Assembly (NCBI RefSeq): GCF_034675845.1
Contig: NZ_JAUCCU010000002.1
Span: 725,394 to 789,393 of the forward strand
Reading direction: 5' to 3'
Source: Castellaniella sp.
GTDB taxonomy: Bacteria; Pseudomonadota; Gammaproteobacteria; Burkholderiales; Burkholderiaceae_B
Length of the DNA: 64,000 nt
Shown: piece after piece, positions 1-8,874 of the stretch
Layout of the letters: each line of letters begins with the position of its first letter
Position numbering within the stretch: position 1 is the first letter of the stretch
The notes under the pieces: model-generated
The model's input: the letters and a program-made list of their open reading frames with translations, nothing else
What the model was told of the DNA's origin: nothing
Database searches by the model: none
Position numbers and translations under genes: made by a program

Positions 1-1206
1 TGCCTGTACATAAGGGCAGGTGGATGTACTAAGCGGCCCATAGGCAGTTTCGGCGGGGATGACGGCGACCACTTTGTGCAGATCCCAGGGGCCGGTGCTT
101 TCAGCTGGAGTTTTTACCTGCAGCAGAGTCAGATCATTCATCATGCGGCCATCGGCGCGGATAATCCCGTTTTGTACAAAGAAATCATTCACCGGATGGG
201 ACTTCAGCCACTGCATCATGGCATCGGCATCGTCTGAGCCTGTTTCGCGGACAGCATTCAGATAGCTGGAGACAGCGGAGTAGTTCCCAGCCTGGCTGTA
301 GGTCGGCATGCGACCGATTTTTTCCAGATAGCGTTCAGACCAGACTTCAGCCTCTGGGGTTTTATTCCAATACCAGGGCACGGTGAAATACATGCCCTGG
401 GTAACGTCTAGCCCTAATGCATGAATGTCCAGTAGGGTCGTGGTCAAGCCCACAGGGGTCATGGTGCTGGTCAGGCCGAATTCAACGGCCGTTTTCAGCG
501 AGTTGACCAGATCGGCCCCTGCATTGGCCAGCGCCAGTACAGTGGCGCCCGAGCTTTGGGCCTGCAGGATAAAGGATGAAAAATCAGCCACGCCCAAGGG
601 CGTGCGCACGGCCCCCAGGACTTTTCCCCCGGATTGCTGGACGACGGCTGCGGTGTCACGCTCCAGTTCGTGACCAAAGGTGTAATCAGTGGTCAGGAAA
701 AACCAGGATTGTCCGCCTTGGCCGACAACCGCTGCCCCTGTGCCTCGGGCCAGGCCGCTGGTGGAATAGGTGTATTGGATGGTGTAGGGGTTGCACTGCG
801 CATTGGTGAAAGCTGATGCCCCAGCCCCCGATGTAATGAAGGGTTTTTTCTTTTCGGCGGCTACGGCCGACATGGCCAGGCTGGCGGCTGAATTTGTGCC
901 GCCTATCAATAAATCCAGTTGCTGGTTATCGAACCAGTCGCGCGCCAGGGCAGATGAGACATCGGCCTTATTGCGGCTGTCAGCCGTCAGTAGTTCGATG
1001 GACTTGCCGTTGATTTGACCACCGGCATCGGCAATGGCCATGCGGATGGCTTCAGCCCCGCCAGGGCCGTCGCCGTCGGCATAAACCCCGGACATATCGG
1101 TGATGAAGCCGATGCGGATGATGTCGTCGGAGATGCCGGTGCTATGGGCTGGGCTGCACAGCAGGGCCAGCGTCAGGCTAGTGGCCAGACTAGAGAATAT
1201 CTTCAT
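1..1206 (-). CDS. ABC transporter substrate-binding protein, branched-chain amino acid/aromatic type (partial)
   Basis: Reads from an ATG at 1206 to the window edge without a stop, about 402 codons, so only the last residues are missing. It starts with a Sec signal peptide (MKIFSSLATSLTLALLCSPAHS), followed by an IRIGFITDMSGVYAD segment typical of the LivJ-type periplasmic binding proteins (Peripla_BP_6). Such proteins bind amino acids, aromatic acids or related carboxylates and deliver them to an ABC permease. No permease or ATPase of the HMGF type lies next to it on the visible side. A drug exporter follows upstream after a 133-base gap. The ligand cannot be told from the sequence. Confidence 0.85.
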   Translation of the reverse strand, partial: MKIFSSLATSLTLALLCSPAHSTGISDDIIRIGFITDMSGVYADGDGPGGAEAIRMAIADAGGQINGKSIELLTADSRNKADVSSALARDWFDNQQLDLLIGGTNSAASLAMSAVAAEKKKPFITSGAGASAFTNAQCNPYTIQYTYSTSGLARGTGAAVVGQGGQSWFFLTTDYTFGHELERDTAAVVQQSGGKVLGAVRTPLGVADFSSFILQAQSSGATVLALANAGADLVNSLKTAVEFGLTSTMTPVGLTTTLLDIHALGLDVTQGMYFTVPWYWNKTPEAEVWSERYLEKIGRMPTYSQAGNYSAVSSYLNAVRETGSDDADAMMQWLKSHPVNDFFVQNGIIRADGRMMNDLTLLQVKTPAESTGPWDLHKVVAVIPAETAYGPLSTSTCPYVQA

Positions 1207-1339
1207 GGGGAAACCTGTATATCAATGGTAAACGGGATGCAATGCATGAACCAGCCTTGGGGACAGGCACAATCATGCCAGCAAATGCCCGCCAAGACGG
1301 TGGTATGCCTACTGCTGGCGCGGTTTGGTTTTGCAGGCG

Positions 1340-2716
1340 CTACCAGGCGCCATGGTGCTCGGGTACCCGATGCACCAGTGGCAGCGCCGCCAGCACCAGC
1401 GCCGCCAGTCCCCCATAAATCCAGGCCTGGCTCTGGCCGGGGTGCTGTGAAACCGACAATACGGTAGTGACCAGGGAAATAAAAGTGATGGTACCCAGCT
1501 GCATTGCCAGCGTGCGCAGCGCCGCCAAGGTTGCAGCGGATTTTGGGGCCAGTTGCAGGCCTGCGTTGCGGCTGGCCGGATTGACGCTGCCGGTGCCCAC
1601 ACCGATCAAAAAAGCGGTGGCCGCCAGCCAGGCAAAAGGCGACCAGCCAAAGGCGGGGGGCAGTGCCAGCAGCGTCATGCCGATGGCGATGATGACGCCG
1701 CCCACATACAGCGGCAAGCGGTAGCCGGTACGCCGGATAAGCAGGGTGCAGAGCAGGGACAGCAGGATGGCGGCCACACCCTGGGCAACCAGCAAGGACC
1801 CAGAGAGCAAGGCGTCCATCTGATAGCGGTTGGTGGCATACAGCGGAATCAGCGTGATGGCACCGATGGTAATGCCGCCAAAGATCAGGTTGATCAAGTT
1901 GACGACCCCAAAGCCCGGACCATGAATCAGGTTTGGGGTGATAAAGGGATGGCTGCTACGGTGGATATGATGAAAAAATCTCCAGCCTGTCAGCAGCGCC
2001 AACACACCCGGCACCAGAATCTGAGCCGACAGCACCGGGAGATCGGGCTCGCCCAGGTAGCTGGCCGTCAGCATGCTGGCCAACAAGCAGACCCCCAGGT
2101 ATCCCAGGCCCAGATAGTCCAGACCGGGGCCGGGCTTGCGTTCACGCACTGGATCTGGCGGGATATAGCGCAGCGCCATCCAGAGTATCAGCAGGCCGAT
2201 CGGGACATTGACGAAAAAAACGCCGCGCCAGTTCCAGTAAGCCACGAACAGGCCCCCGAATATAGGCCCGATCATCGCGCCAATGGGGAAAATACTGCCG
2301 AACAGGCTGACTGCGCGGTCACGGCTGCTGCCGAAATAATCCACCACGATGCCGGTGGCCGATGGGGTGATGCCCGCGCCGCCCGCCGCCTGCAAGGCGC
2401 GCAGGAAAATCAGCAGCACGATATTGTCGGTCAGGCCGCACAGTAACGAGGCCAGGGTAAAGACCGCCACTGATCCCATGAATACCCGACGCCGACCGAT
2501 GCGTTCGCTTAAAGCACCGCTGATGGGCAGCATCAGGACGAAGCCAAAGGCAAAGGCGGTGATGGTCCAGCCCGCCCAGTTGATCGAGGTATTCAGACCA
2601 TGCTGCAAATCATGCAGGACGGTGGCCACGATGGTGGAGTCGACCGACGTCATCAGCAGTGCCAGTGCGATGGTGATAAAGGCGGGTACCCGGCGAATCG
2701 TGGTGGTGGCAGGCAT
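1340..2716 (-). CDS. MFS drug exporter, DHA2 (EmrB/QacA) type
   Basis: 458 residues. The N-terminus carries the motif SVDSTIVATVLHDLQ in the first helix, then the MFS A-loop signature (GALSERIGRRRVF) and a motif C-like stretch (GAMIGPIFGGLF) in helix 5, as in the proton-driven multidrug exporters of the DHA2 family. Many hydrophobic segments fill the length, consistent with 14 helices. Its ATG lies 3 bases after the stop of the upstream ABC permease gene, so it is probably the last gene of that operon. Linkage of a drug exporter to a polar amino acid importer is unusual but not informative about substrate. Confidence 0.85.
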   Translation of the reverse strand: MPATTTIRRVPAFITIALALLMTSVDSTIVATVLHDLQHGLNTSINWAGWTITAFAFGFVLMLPISGALSERIGRRRVFMGSVAVFTLASLLCGLTDNIVLLIFLRALQAAGGAGITPSATGIVVDYFGSSRDRAVSLFGSIFPIGAMIGPIFGGLFVAYWNWRGVFFVNVPIGLLILWMALRYIPPDPVRERKPGPGLDYLGLGYLGVCLLASMLTASYLGEPDLPVLSAQILVPGVLALLTGWRFFHHIHRSSHPFITPNLIHGPGFGVVNLINLIFGGITIGAITLIPLYATNRYQMDALLSGSLLVAQGVAAILLSLLCTLLIRRTGYRLPLYVGGVIIAIGMTLLALPPAFGWSPFAWLAATAFLIGVGTGSVNPASRNAGLQLAPKSAATLAALRTLAMQLGTITFISLVTTVLSVSQHPGQSQAWIYGGLAALVLAALPLVHRVPEHHGAW

Positions 2717-2719
2717 GAC

Positions 2720-3403
2720 TCAGGTATCCGATCGCAGGCCCAGGCTGCGTTCGACCAACCAGGCGCAGCCCAGCAAGGTGATATTGATGGCCAGATACAG
2801 CAGGCCGGCGATGATGAAGGTTTCCATGATCAGATAACTTTGGCTCATCAAGCGACGCGCAAAGCCGGTCAGCTCCATCACCGCAATGGTCGAGGCCAGA
2901 CTGGTGCCTTTGATGGCCAGCACCAGCTCGTTGCTGTAGGCCGGGAATGCCTGACGTATCGCCAAGGGAAAGCGAATCCGGTGAAAGACCTGAAAACGGC
3001 TCATGCCGCATGACAGGGCAGCGTCGATCTGGCCGCCGGGAACGGACTGCAGCCCGCCCCGGATGGCCTCGCTCATGTAGGCGCCGCTGTTCAGCGTGAT
3101 CGCCAGGATGGCACAGCGGGCGCCGTCGCTGAACAGCCACCACAATGCAGCTTGTTCACGCACGAATTCCAGTGTGCCAATGCCGTAGTACAGCAAAAAA
3201 AGCTGAATCAATAGCGGCGTGCCACGAAACACAGTACTGTATAAAAAAGCAGTTCCCGAGACCAGCCGACTGGATGATGTGCGCATCAGGGCCGCCACCA
3301 AGCCCACCACCGAGGCGAATAGAATCGCGAACAGGCCGATGCGCAGAGTGACCCAAAAGCCTTCGACCAGTACAGGCAGCGCTTTTTCAAAGAGTTCGAT
3401 CAT
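2720..3403 (-). CDS. Polar amino acid ABC transporter permease (HisM/GlnP family)
   Basis: 227 residues, the normal size for the His/Glu/Gln/Arg/opine permease family. It has about five membrane segments and the cytoplasmic coupling loop (EAIRGGLQSVPGGQIDAALSCGMS), which contacts the ATPase. Its start overlaps the end of the upstream permease by 4 bases (ATGA), a sign of translational coupling. With the neighbouring permease and binding protein it would form a lysine/arginine/histidine-type importer. No ATP-binding subunit is encoded in the cluster, so it must borrow one or use a distant gene. Confidence 0.9.
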   Translation of the reverse strand: MIELFEKALPVLVEGFWVTLRIGLFAILFASVVGLVAALMRTSSSRLVSGTAFLYSTVFRGTPLLIQLFLLYYGIGTLEFVREQAALWWLFSDGARCAILAITLNSGAYMSEAIRGGLQSVPGGQIDAALSCGMSRFQVFHRIRFPLAIRQAFPAYSNELVLAIKGTSLASTIAVMELTGFARRLMSQSYLIMETFIIAGLLYLAINITLLGCAWLVERSLGLRSDT

Positions 3404-4116
3404 CGGTCGGCCCCTTGCATGCCGCGTCCGAAATATCGTTCGGCCCAGACAAACAGCCCTTGGCTACAGGCACCGATCAAAAAGTACAGGATACCGGCCA
3501 ATAAATACAGGGTCAGGGGGGCCCGGGTGGCTGCAGCGCCCAGCACGGCGGCCCGCATGAGTTCAACCAGACCCACCAGAGAGATCAGCGCCGTGTCCTT
3601 GAGGGCGTTCTGCCAGACGTTATTGGCACCGGGCAGGGCATACCAGAACAGTTGGGGCAGGGTGATGCGAATCAGACATTGGCGGCGGCTCATGCCAATG
3701 GCCCGGGCAGCCTCGAGCTGACCAGGGGCGATGGCCTTGAAGGCCCCGCGAAAAACCTCGACGCTATAGGACCCTGAAATCAAGCCGATGGCCAATATGC
3801 CCACCAGGATGGGGAAGACCTTGCTCATCATGTCGTCCCATTCCAGCCAGTCCGCCAGGTCGGCGGCAGGCTGTACGGTGCCAAAAAACAGCAGATAGAT
3901 AATGAGCAGTTCGGGGACGCTGCGCACCAGCAGCGTATAGAGGCTGACGATTGCGCGCAGGAGCCGGTTGCGCCCGGACTTCAGGACTGCGCCACCAATG
4001 CCGATGACCATGCCGAGCACGATGCCGCACAGACTGATGAATATGGTCATACCGGCGCCACGCAATAACATGGTGCCCCAGCCAGCGCTCAGAATGTCGT
4101 GCAGGGTTGCGTTCAT
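3400..4116 (-). CDS. Polar amino acid ABC transporter permease (HisQ family)
   Basis: 238 residues, paralogue of the next permease. The coupling loop reads EVFRGAFKAIAPGQLEAARAIGMS, and the remainder is made of hydrophobic helices. Paired permeases of this type make the heterodimeric channel of histidine, lysine/arginine/ornithine or opine importers. It lies 72 bases after the binding-protein stop and overlaps the second permease by 4 bases. The start at 4116 (MNATLHDILSAGWGTMLLRG) gives a normal N-terminus. Confidence 0.9.
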   Translation of the reverse strand: MNATLHDILSAGWGTMLLRGAGMTIFISLCGIVLGMVIGIGGAVLKSGRNRLLRAIVSLYTLLVRSVPELLIIYLLFFGTVQPAADLADWLEWDDMMSKVFPILVGILAIGLISGSYSVEVFRGAFKAIAPGQLEAARAIGMSRRQCLIRITLPQLFWYALPGANNVWQNALKDTALISLVGLVELMRAAVLGAAATRAPLTLYLLAGILYFLIGACSQGLFVWAERYFGRGMQGADR

Positions 4117-4188
4117 AAAATCAGAATGCCCCGGAGATCCTGGTGTGATGACACCAGAATACCCGCGGGGCGCAGGGGAGTCAGGCGC

Positions 4189-5005
4189 TTATTTGCAGGC
4201 CTGATAGTTGGAGAGATCGACACCAAACCATTTTTGGCTGGATGTCTTGAGGGTGCCGTCCTGGATCAGTTCACACAGCGCCTTGTCGACCTTGGCTTTG
4301 AGTTCGGTGTTTTTCTGATTGATGCCGGCGCCGATGCCCAGGCCCAGAATATCGGGATCAGCACTGCTCTTGACGACATAGTCGGCCATGGCGAATTTGC
4401 CTTTGCCGCTATTGTCCAGGAATTCGCTCTGGGGGGTGACCTCGGAGAAGGTAGCATCCAGGCGTCCTGCGGACAGGTCCATCTGCATCTGGTCCTGAGT
4501 TTCGTACGTCTTGAGTTTCAGCTCAGGGGCGTATTTCTGCAAAAAAGCACCCTGGGTGGTGCCGCTTTGTACCCCGACGGATTTACCGGTCAGACCCTTG
4601 ATGAGGGCTTCCTGGGAGTCGGCCTTGATCAAGGGGCTGCCCTGGGGCACGACAAAGGACGAGTCTTCGGTGGCGTAGGGGATGCTGAAGGAAATGACCT
4701 TGGCGCGTTCGGCGGTGACCGACATGCCGGAGATCACCAGATCGAAGCGCTCGGCCTCCAGGGCCGGAATCAGGCTATCGAAGGCCTGAACCACAAAGCG
4801 ACACTTCATGTCCAGTTTCTGGCACAGGGCGTTGCCTACATCGGCGTCAAAGCCTTGGACCTTGCCTTGGGCGTCGACCATGCTCCAGGGCGGGTAGCCG
4901 CCTTCAGTGCCGATTTTCAGGGTGGCCGCCGAGGCGGCGGTCGCCAGGCCAGGCCAGGCCCAGTGCGGCACAAATCGCCGCCTGTCGTGCAATGCTTGTC
5001 ACCAT
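4189..5005 (-). CDS. Polar amino acid ABC transporter binding protein (ArgT/HisJ type), frameshifted in the signal peptide
   Basis: From about 4930 downwards the frame encodes a normal SBP_bac_3 protein (ATLKIGTEGGYPPWSMVDAQ, then GFDADVGNAL and an SVGVQSGTT segment), ending at 4189. The open frame can only be entered at a TTG (4992) giving a poor leader (MHDRRRFVPHWAWPG). A better start is the ATG at 5005, which has AAAGGA about 8 bases upstream and reads MVTSIARQAAICAALGLA, a classical signal peptide, but it is out of frame with the mature protein. The switch falls in a threefold CCTGG repeat (4944-4958 on the plus strand). Removing two units, or adding one, would join the frames. Either an assembly error or a slippage-prone switch. 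It precedes two permease genes. Confidence 0.75.
4944..4958. repeat. Pentanucleotide repeat (CCAGG)x3 inside a signal-peptide coding region
   Basis: Three direct copies of CCAGG followed by CC. The repeat sits where the ATG-initiated frame and the mature-protein frame of the binding protein part company. A change in copy number (-2 or +1) would restore one continuous frame. Three copies is short for an established contingency locus. Confidence 0.8.
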
Positions 5006-5065
5006 GAGGGTATCCTTTCGAAAGGAGGGCTGGAAAAAGGCAATAGTAGTACAAGATCGGCGGAT

Positions 5066-6434
5066 TCACCCAATCTGCATCTGTGCGTCCGGGTATCGAA
5101 TACGGCTATGGCTGCGCGTGCCCAGGTTGTAGACCAGGGTCAAAGGCCCCAGCCGACCGATGAACATCAGCAAGATCAGCAGAATCTGGCTGGGCAGGCT
5201 GAGTTTCTGCGTGAGATCCGGGCTGAGTCCCGTGGTGCTGAAGGCCGACATGACTTCAGTCATGACCGAGAGAAATGGCAACTGTTCGAACAGGCTGACA
5301 ATAAAAATGCCAATGCACACCAGCAGGCCGGACATCATCATCAGGGCCAGGGCCTTGTGGATGGCCTCGGGGGGTGATGGTGCGGTTCATCAGCACGACT
5401 TCTTTGCGCTGCAGGATATAGGCCCGCATCACGGCCAGCAAAATAATGAAGGTGCCAAGCTTGATCCCGCTGGCCGTCGATAGTGACCCACCGCCGATGA
5501 ACATCAGCGCCACCAGCAGGAAGCGCGAGCTATCGTGCATCAAGTCCACATCCATCGCGGCAAACCCTGCTGTACGGGCCGCCACCACCTGTATCCAGGA
5601 TGCCAAGCCCTGACTGGGCAAGGGCAGGTGGGCAAGCGTGGCCGGATTCCGGGACTCGATCAACCAGAACAGTGTCAGGGCGCATAGATTCAGCACCAGA
5701 GTGCCGATCAGCATCAGCCGCGTGTAATAAGCCAGCGTTTTCCAGGCGCGTTTATGGTAGATATCGGCCAGCACACTAAAGCCCAATCCGCCCAGGATGA
5801 TGCAGCCCGTCAGCACAAAGGTCGTGACAGGATCGCCGACAAAGCCGCTGAGGCTATCGGAAAATAAAGTGATGCCGGCATTATTGAAGGCCGATATCGC
5901 ATGAAAAACAGCCATCAGAAAAGCATCATGCAGATTGTTGTGGCGCCACCACCAAAGCGTCAGGATCACAATGGCCACGCCTTCGATGATCAGCGAAAAC
6001 TTCAGCACGGTCAGGGCGGTCTGGCGGATACGGGCGACACTGGTCTGGTTAAAGGCCTCCAGCGCCAATGCCTGGTATTTAAGGCTGACGCGCTTGCCCA
6101 GCGTGACTGAAGCAATGATGGCGAATGTGACGAAACCGATCCCGCCGATCTGCACCAGCGCCAGCAGGATCCCCTGGCCAAAAGGGGTCAAGGCCTGGGC
6201 TGGGTCGATGACCATCAGCCCCGTGACCGTCACGGCAGAGGCCGCCGTGAACAGGGCCTGGAAGATGCTGATGGGCTGGGCCTGGGCGGCGGGCAGCAGC
6301 AACAGCAGCATGCCCAGCAGGGTCAGGATGAAAAAGCTGCCAGCCAGCACGACGGGCGGGCTGGCATGCAGCTGGCCGGTGCGGCGGACGCGTCGGTAAG
6401 CTTGTAGCGGATGGACAGTAAATAAACGAGGCAT
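5066..6434 (-). pseudogene. ktrB: KtrB/TrkH-type potassium transporter, interrupted by a +1 frameshift
   Basis: Two overlapping frames together give one 455-residue Trk/Ktr channel subunit. The first (from 6434) contains three of the four selectivity-filter loops (TVTGL, FNNAGI, RTAGF) and the STASGIKLG gating loop. The second (ending 5066) contains the fourth (STTGL). The break is at a run of six G (5369-5374 plus strand). With five G, the product would read NRTITPEAIHKALALMMMSG straight through. So one extra base in a homopolymer splits the gene, leaving a product without the last pore domain. The neighbouring ktrA is intact, which favours a sequencing indel or a very recent mutation. Confidence 0.85.
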
Positions 6435-6443
6435 GCGACTGAC

Positions 6444-7100
6444 CTAGCGCAGCTTTGGGGCAGCCAGCTTTAGCTGCTGCAAGGGTCCGAATAAAATCAA
6501 GGTGTCCTTGGGTTGCAGCACGAATTGCTCTGGCGGGTGCACAGTGTGCACCCCTTTGCGCTTGATCAGCAAGGCCTGGATCTGACCGGGTGGGTCGGTC
6601 GTCAGGGCATCCCCCAGGGTATGACCCGCCAGGTGGGTGCTGGCTTCGATTTCGACAATAAACTCGCCATTGCCCAGGGCGATGTAGTCCGTGACCATGG
6701 GGTAACTGAGCACCTGGGCAATCCGGATGCCCATTTCTTCCTCGGGGTGGATGATGCGGCTGACCCCAAGCTTATTCAGAATCAGATGGTGGGCCCGCGA
6801 CGAGGCCTTGACCCATAGGTTCTGCACCCCCAGTGATTTCAGATGCACCGTGCAGACCAGGCTGGCCTGGAGTTCTTCGCCGATGGCGACCAATACCATG
6901 TCATATTCGTCCAGCCCCAATTCAGCCAGCGCATTGCGGTCGGTGACATCCGCGATTGCGGCGCGGGTCAGTTGGTCGGCGATCTGGTCGACAGCCCGGC
7001 TGTCGCCGTCCAGACCCAGCACGGAGTGCCCCAGCCGCATCAGTTCCAGCGATGTGGCGGCACCAAAACGACCCAATCCAATGACGGCAAATTGTCCCAT
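6444..7100 (-). CDS. ktrA: KtrA/TrkA-type potassium channel regulatory subunit
   Basis: 218 residues with an N-terminal RCK Rossmann domain (GLGRFGAATSLELMRLGH, the nucleotide-binding glycine motif, and an acidic DGD at the end of the second strand) and a C-terminal RCK_C (TrkA_C) domain. KtrA forms a cytoplasmic ring that binds ATP/ADP or NAD(H) and gates the KtrB channel. It lies 9 bases upstream of ktrB on the same strand, so both are one operon. Length matches KtrA (about 220) rather than the doubled TrkA (about 458). Confidence 0.9.
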   Translation of the reverse strand: MGQFAVIGLGRFGAATSLELMRLGHSVLGLDGDSRAVDQIADQLTRAAIADVTDRNALAELGLDEYDMVLVAIGEELQASLVCTVHLKSLGVQNLWVKASSRAHHLILNKLGVSRIIHPEEEMGIRIAQVLSYPMVTDYIALGNGEFIVEIEASTHLAGHTLGDALTTDPPGQIQALLIKRKGVHTVHPPEQFVLQPKDTLILFGPLQQLKLAAPKLR

Positions 7101-7293
7101 GCGTTTCCTGATGAAAGTCTTAGGGCACTGGCTGCAGGCGCCAGAGGCTTTGTAATGTGGCTTTGTAATGATAGCCAGACTGTCTAAAATCTGGTAAAAA
7201 CCCTGATGGATTTTTAATGGATTTTGATGTCTGGATTGTGCGTTGCAGCAAAATGTCTCGCAGCTCCGGCATTTCCTGTCTTGGTCGCATCAT

Positions 7294-8310
7294 ATGACAA
7301 GTTTGCTTGACCCGCTGCAACTGGGCGATATCCTCTTGCGCAACCGCATCATCATGGCTCCAGCCGCCGGTAGTCGGCCCGCTCAGGGCCGGGTGCCGGA
7401 TGATGCATTGCGCAACTATTACGCGCAGCGTGCGGCGGCCGGACTGATTGTCACCGAAGCGGCTTCGGTGTCCCCTTTGGGGCTGGGTTATCCGGGGATG
7501 CCCGGCATCTGGAACAGCGCCCAAGTGCAGGGTTGGCTGCGGGTGACTCAGGCCGTGCACGAGCGCGGCGGCCGGATTTTTCTGCGCTTGTGGCATGCGG
7601 GCCGGGTATCTGATCCGGAATTGCTCTCTGGCGAAATGCCGGTGGCGCCTAGCGCGATTGCCTGTCAGAACGGGCAGTGCGCGGTGACCGACGATACGGT
7701 GTCCTATGTCGTGCCGCGCAGCCTGCGTCTCAACGAGATCCATCGCATTGTGGCTGATTTCGATCAAGCGGCACGCTATGCCCGGATGGCGGAATTCGAC
7801 GGGATCGAGGTGCATGCCGGGGACGGCTACCTGATTGATCAGTTCTTGCACGATGGCTCCAACTGTCGTCAGGACGAGTACGGCGGTTCTCTGGCAAATC
7901 GCTGCCGGTTCTTGCTGGAAATTCTGGATGTCTGTATCGGGGTCTGGAGCACTGGCCGCATCGGTGTGCATCTGTCGCCACGGGGCGACCGCCATGACAT
8001 GCGGGACTCTGACCCGGCTGCGCTGTACCAATACATTGCCAAAGAACTCGACAAGCGCCGCCTGGCCTTTGTCTGTGTCCGAGAACATCCGGGCGATGAT
8101 GCCCTGACGCCCGTGTTGCGTCAGGCATTCGGCGGTGCCCTGATCCTGAACGAAGGCTATGACGTGGGCCTGGCCCACCATGCCCTGGAGGCTGGGCATG
8201 GTGATGCTGTCGCCTTTGGGCGCGCCTTTGTGCATAATCCGGACCTTGTCCAGCGTCTGCGCGAGGGCCAGGCGCTGCGGGCCTGCGACGAACTGACGCC
8301 GATCGCCTGA
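7294..8310 (+). CDS. Old Yellow Enzyme-family NADH:flavin oxidoreductase, atypical active site
   Basis: 338 residues from the ATG at 7294 (MTSLLDPLQLGDILLRNRI), the usual OYE N-terminus; the frame is open 17 codons earlier but without family similarity. The barrel is recognisable (YYAQRAAAGLIVTEA, LWHAGRVSDP, DEYGGSLANR, AVAFGRAFVHNPDL). Several residues normally contacting FMN or substrate differ: APLTRSR becomes APAAGSR, LQLWH becomes LRLWH, the HxxH/N pair becomes HAGD, and the GIRxSP arginine is histidine (GVHLSP). This could mean altered cofactor binding or a degenerate enzyme. It converges on the YqeY-like gene with an 8-base gap. Confidence 0.8.
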   Translation: MTSLLDPLQLGDILLRNRIIMAPAAGSRPAQGRVPDDALRNYYAQRAAAGLIVTEAASVSPLGLGYPGMPGIWNSAQVQGWLRVTQAVHERGGRIFLRLWHAGRVSDPELLSGEMPVAPSAIACQNGQCAVTDDTVSYVVPRSLRLNEIHRIVADFDQAARYARMAEFDGIEVHAGDGYLIDQFLHDGSNCRQDEYGGSLANRCRFLLEILDVCIGVWSTGRIGVHLSPRGDRHDMRDSDPAALYQYIAKELDKRRLAFVCVREHPGDDALTPVLRQAFGGALILNEGYDVGLAHHALEAGHGDAVAFGRAFVHNPDLVQRLREGQALRACDELTPIA

Positions 8311-8318
8311 CGGGCTGA

Positions 8319-8780
8319 TCAGCCGTTTAGCTGGCTGCGCACCTGGGCGGAGACGGCAGCCATGTCGGCACGGCCCGCCAAGGCAGTTTTCAGCTGTCCC
8401 ATGACCGCCCCCATGGCGGCACCGCCTTGCAGGCCTTTATCTTGAGTTTGCGCGATGGCTGCGGCGATGGCTGCGGTGATTTCTTCCGGACTGGCGCCCT
8501 GGGGCAGAAACTCCTTCAGGATGTCCAGTTCGGCGCTTTCCTGAGCCGCCAATTCGGTGCGTCCGGCGGATTCAAAGGCAACAATTGACTCCCGGCGCTG
8601 TTTGGCTTGTTTTTCGATGATGGCAATAATCATGGCGTCATCGGGTTCGATGCGCTCGTCGACGGCTTTTTGCTTGATCGCGGCCTGTAGCAGGCGCAAG
8701 GTGCCCAAGCGGATCTTGTCGTGTGCGCGCATGGCAGATTTGACGTCGTCGGAAATCTGGCTGGCAAGGCCGGTGCTCAT
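8319..8780 (-). CDS. GatB/YqeY domain-containing protein
   Basis: 153 residues from the ATG at 8780 (MSTGLASQISDDVKSAMRAH). The family signature is clear: a helical N-terminus with KIRLGTLRLLQAAIKQK and a C-terminal tail-like domain with EEITAAIAAAIA and GAVMGQLKTALAGRADM. YqeY proteins resemble the tRNA-binding tail of the GatB amidotransferase subunit. Their cellular role is not settled. A longer reading to 9008 overlaps the divergent secreted protein and is not needed. Confidence 0.9.
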   Translation of the reverse strand: MSTGLASQISDDVKSAMRAHDKIRLGTLRLLQAAIKQKAVDERIEPDDAMIIAIIEKQAKQRRESIVAFESAGRTELAAQESAELDILKEFLPQGASPEEITAAIAAAIAQTQDKGLQGGAAMGAVMGQLKTALAGRADMAAVSAQVRSQLNG

Positions 8781-8874
8781 GGGAATATCCTGTTCATGTT
8801 GTAAAACCCGTATTTTAGCGCGCAGCCAATTCACGGCCGCGCGCTTCCTCCATCTGGCTTTTATACTGGCATTC

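Noticed and set aside
1553..2446. 297-codon open frame on the plus strand
   Set aside because: It is antisense to the DHA2 exporter, which has clear family motifs; Gln/Arg/Gly-rich composition is typical of a shadow frame in GC-rich DNA.
4099..5007. 302-codon plus-strand frame
   Set aside because: Antisense to the ABC binding protein, with no recognisable domain.
7120..8235. 371-codon minus-strand frame
   Set aside because: Antisense to the OYE homologue; no family similarity, although it is unusually long.
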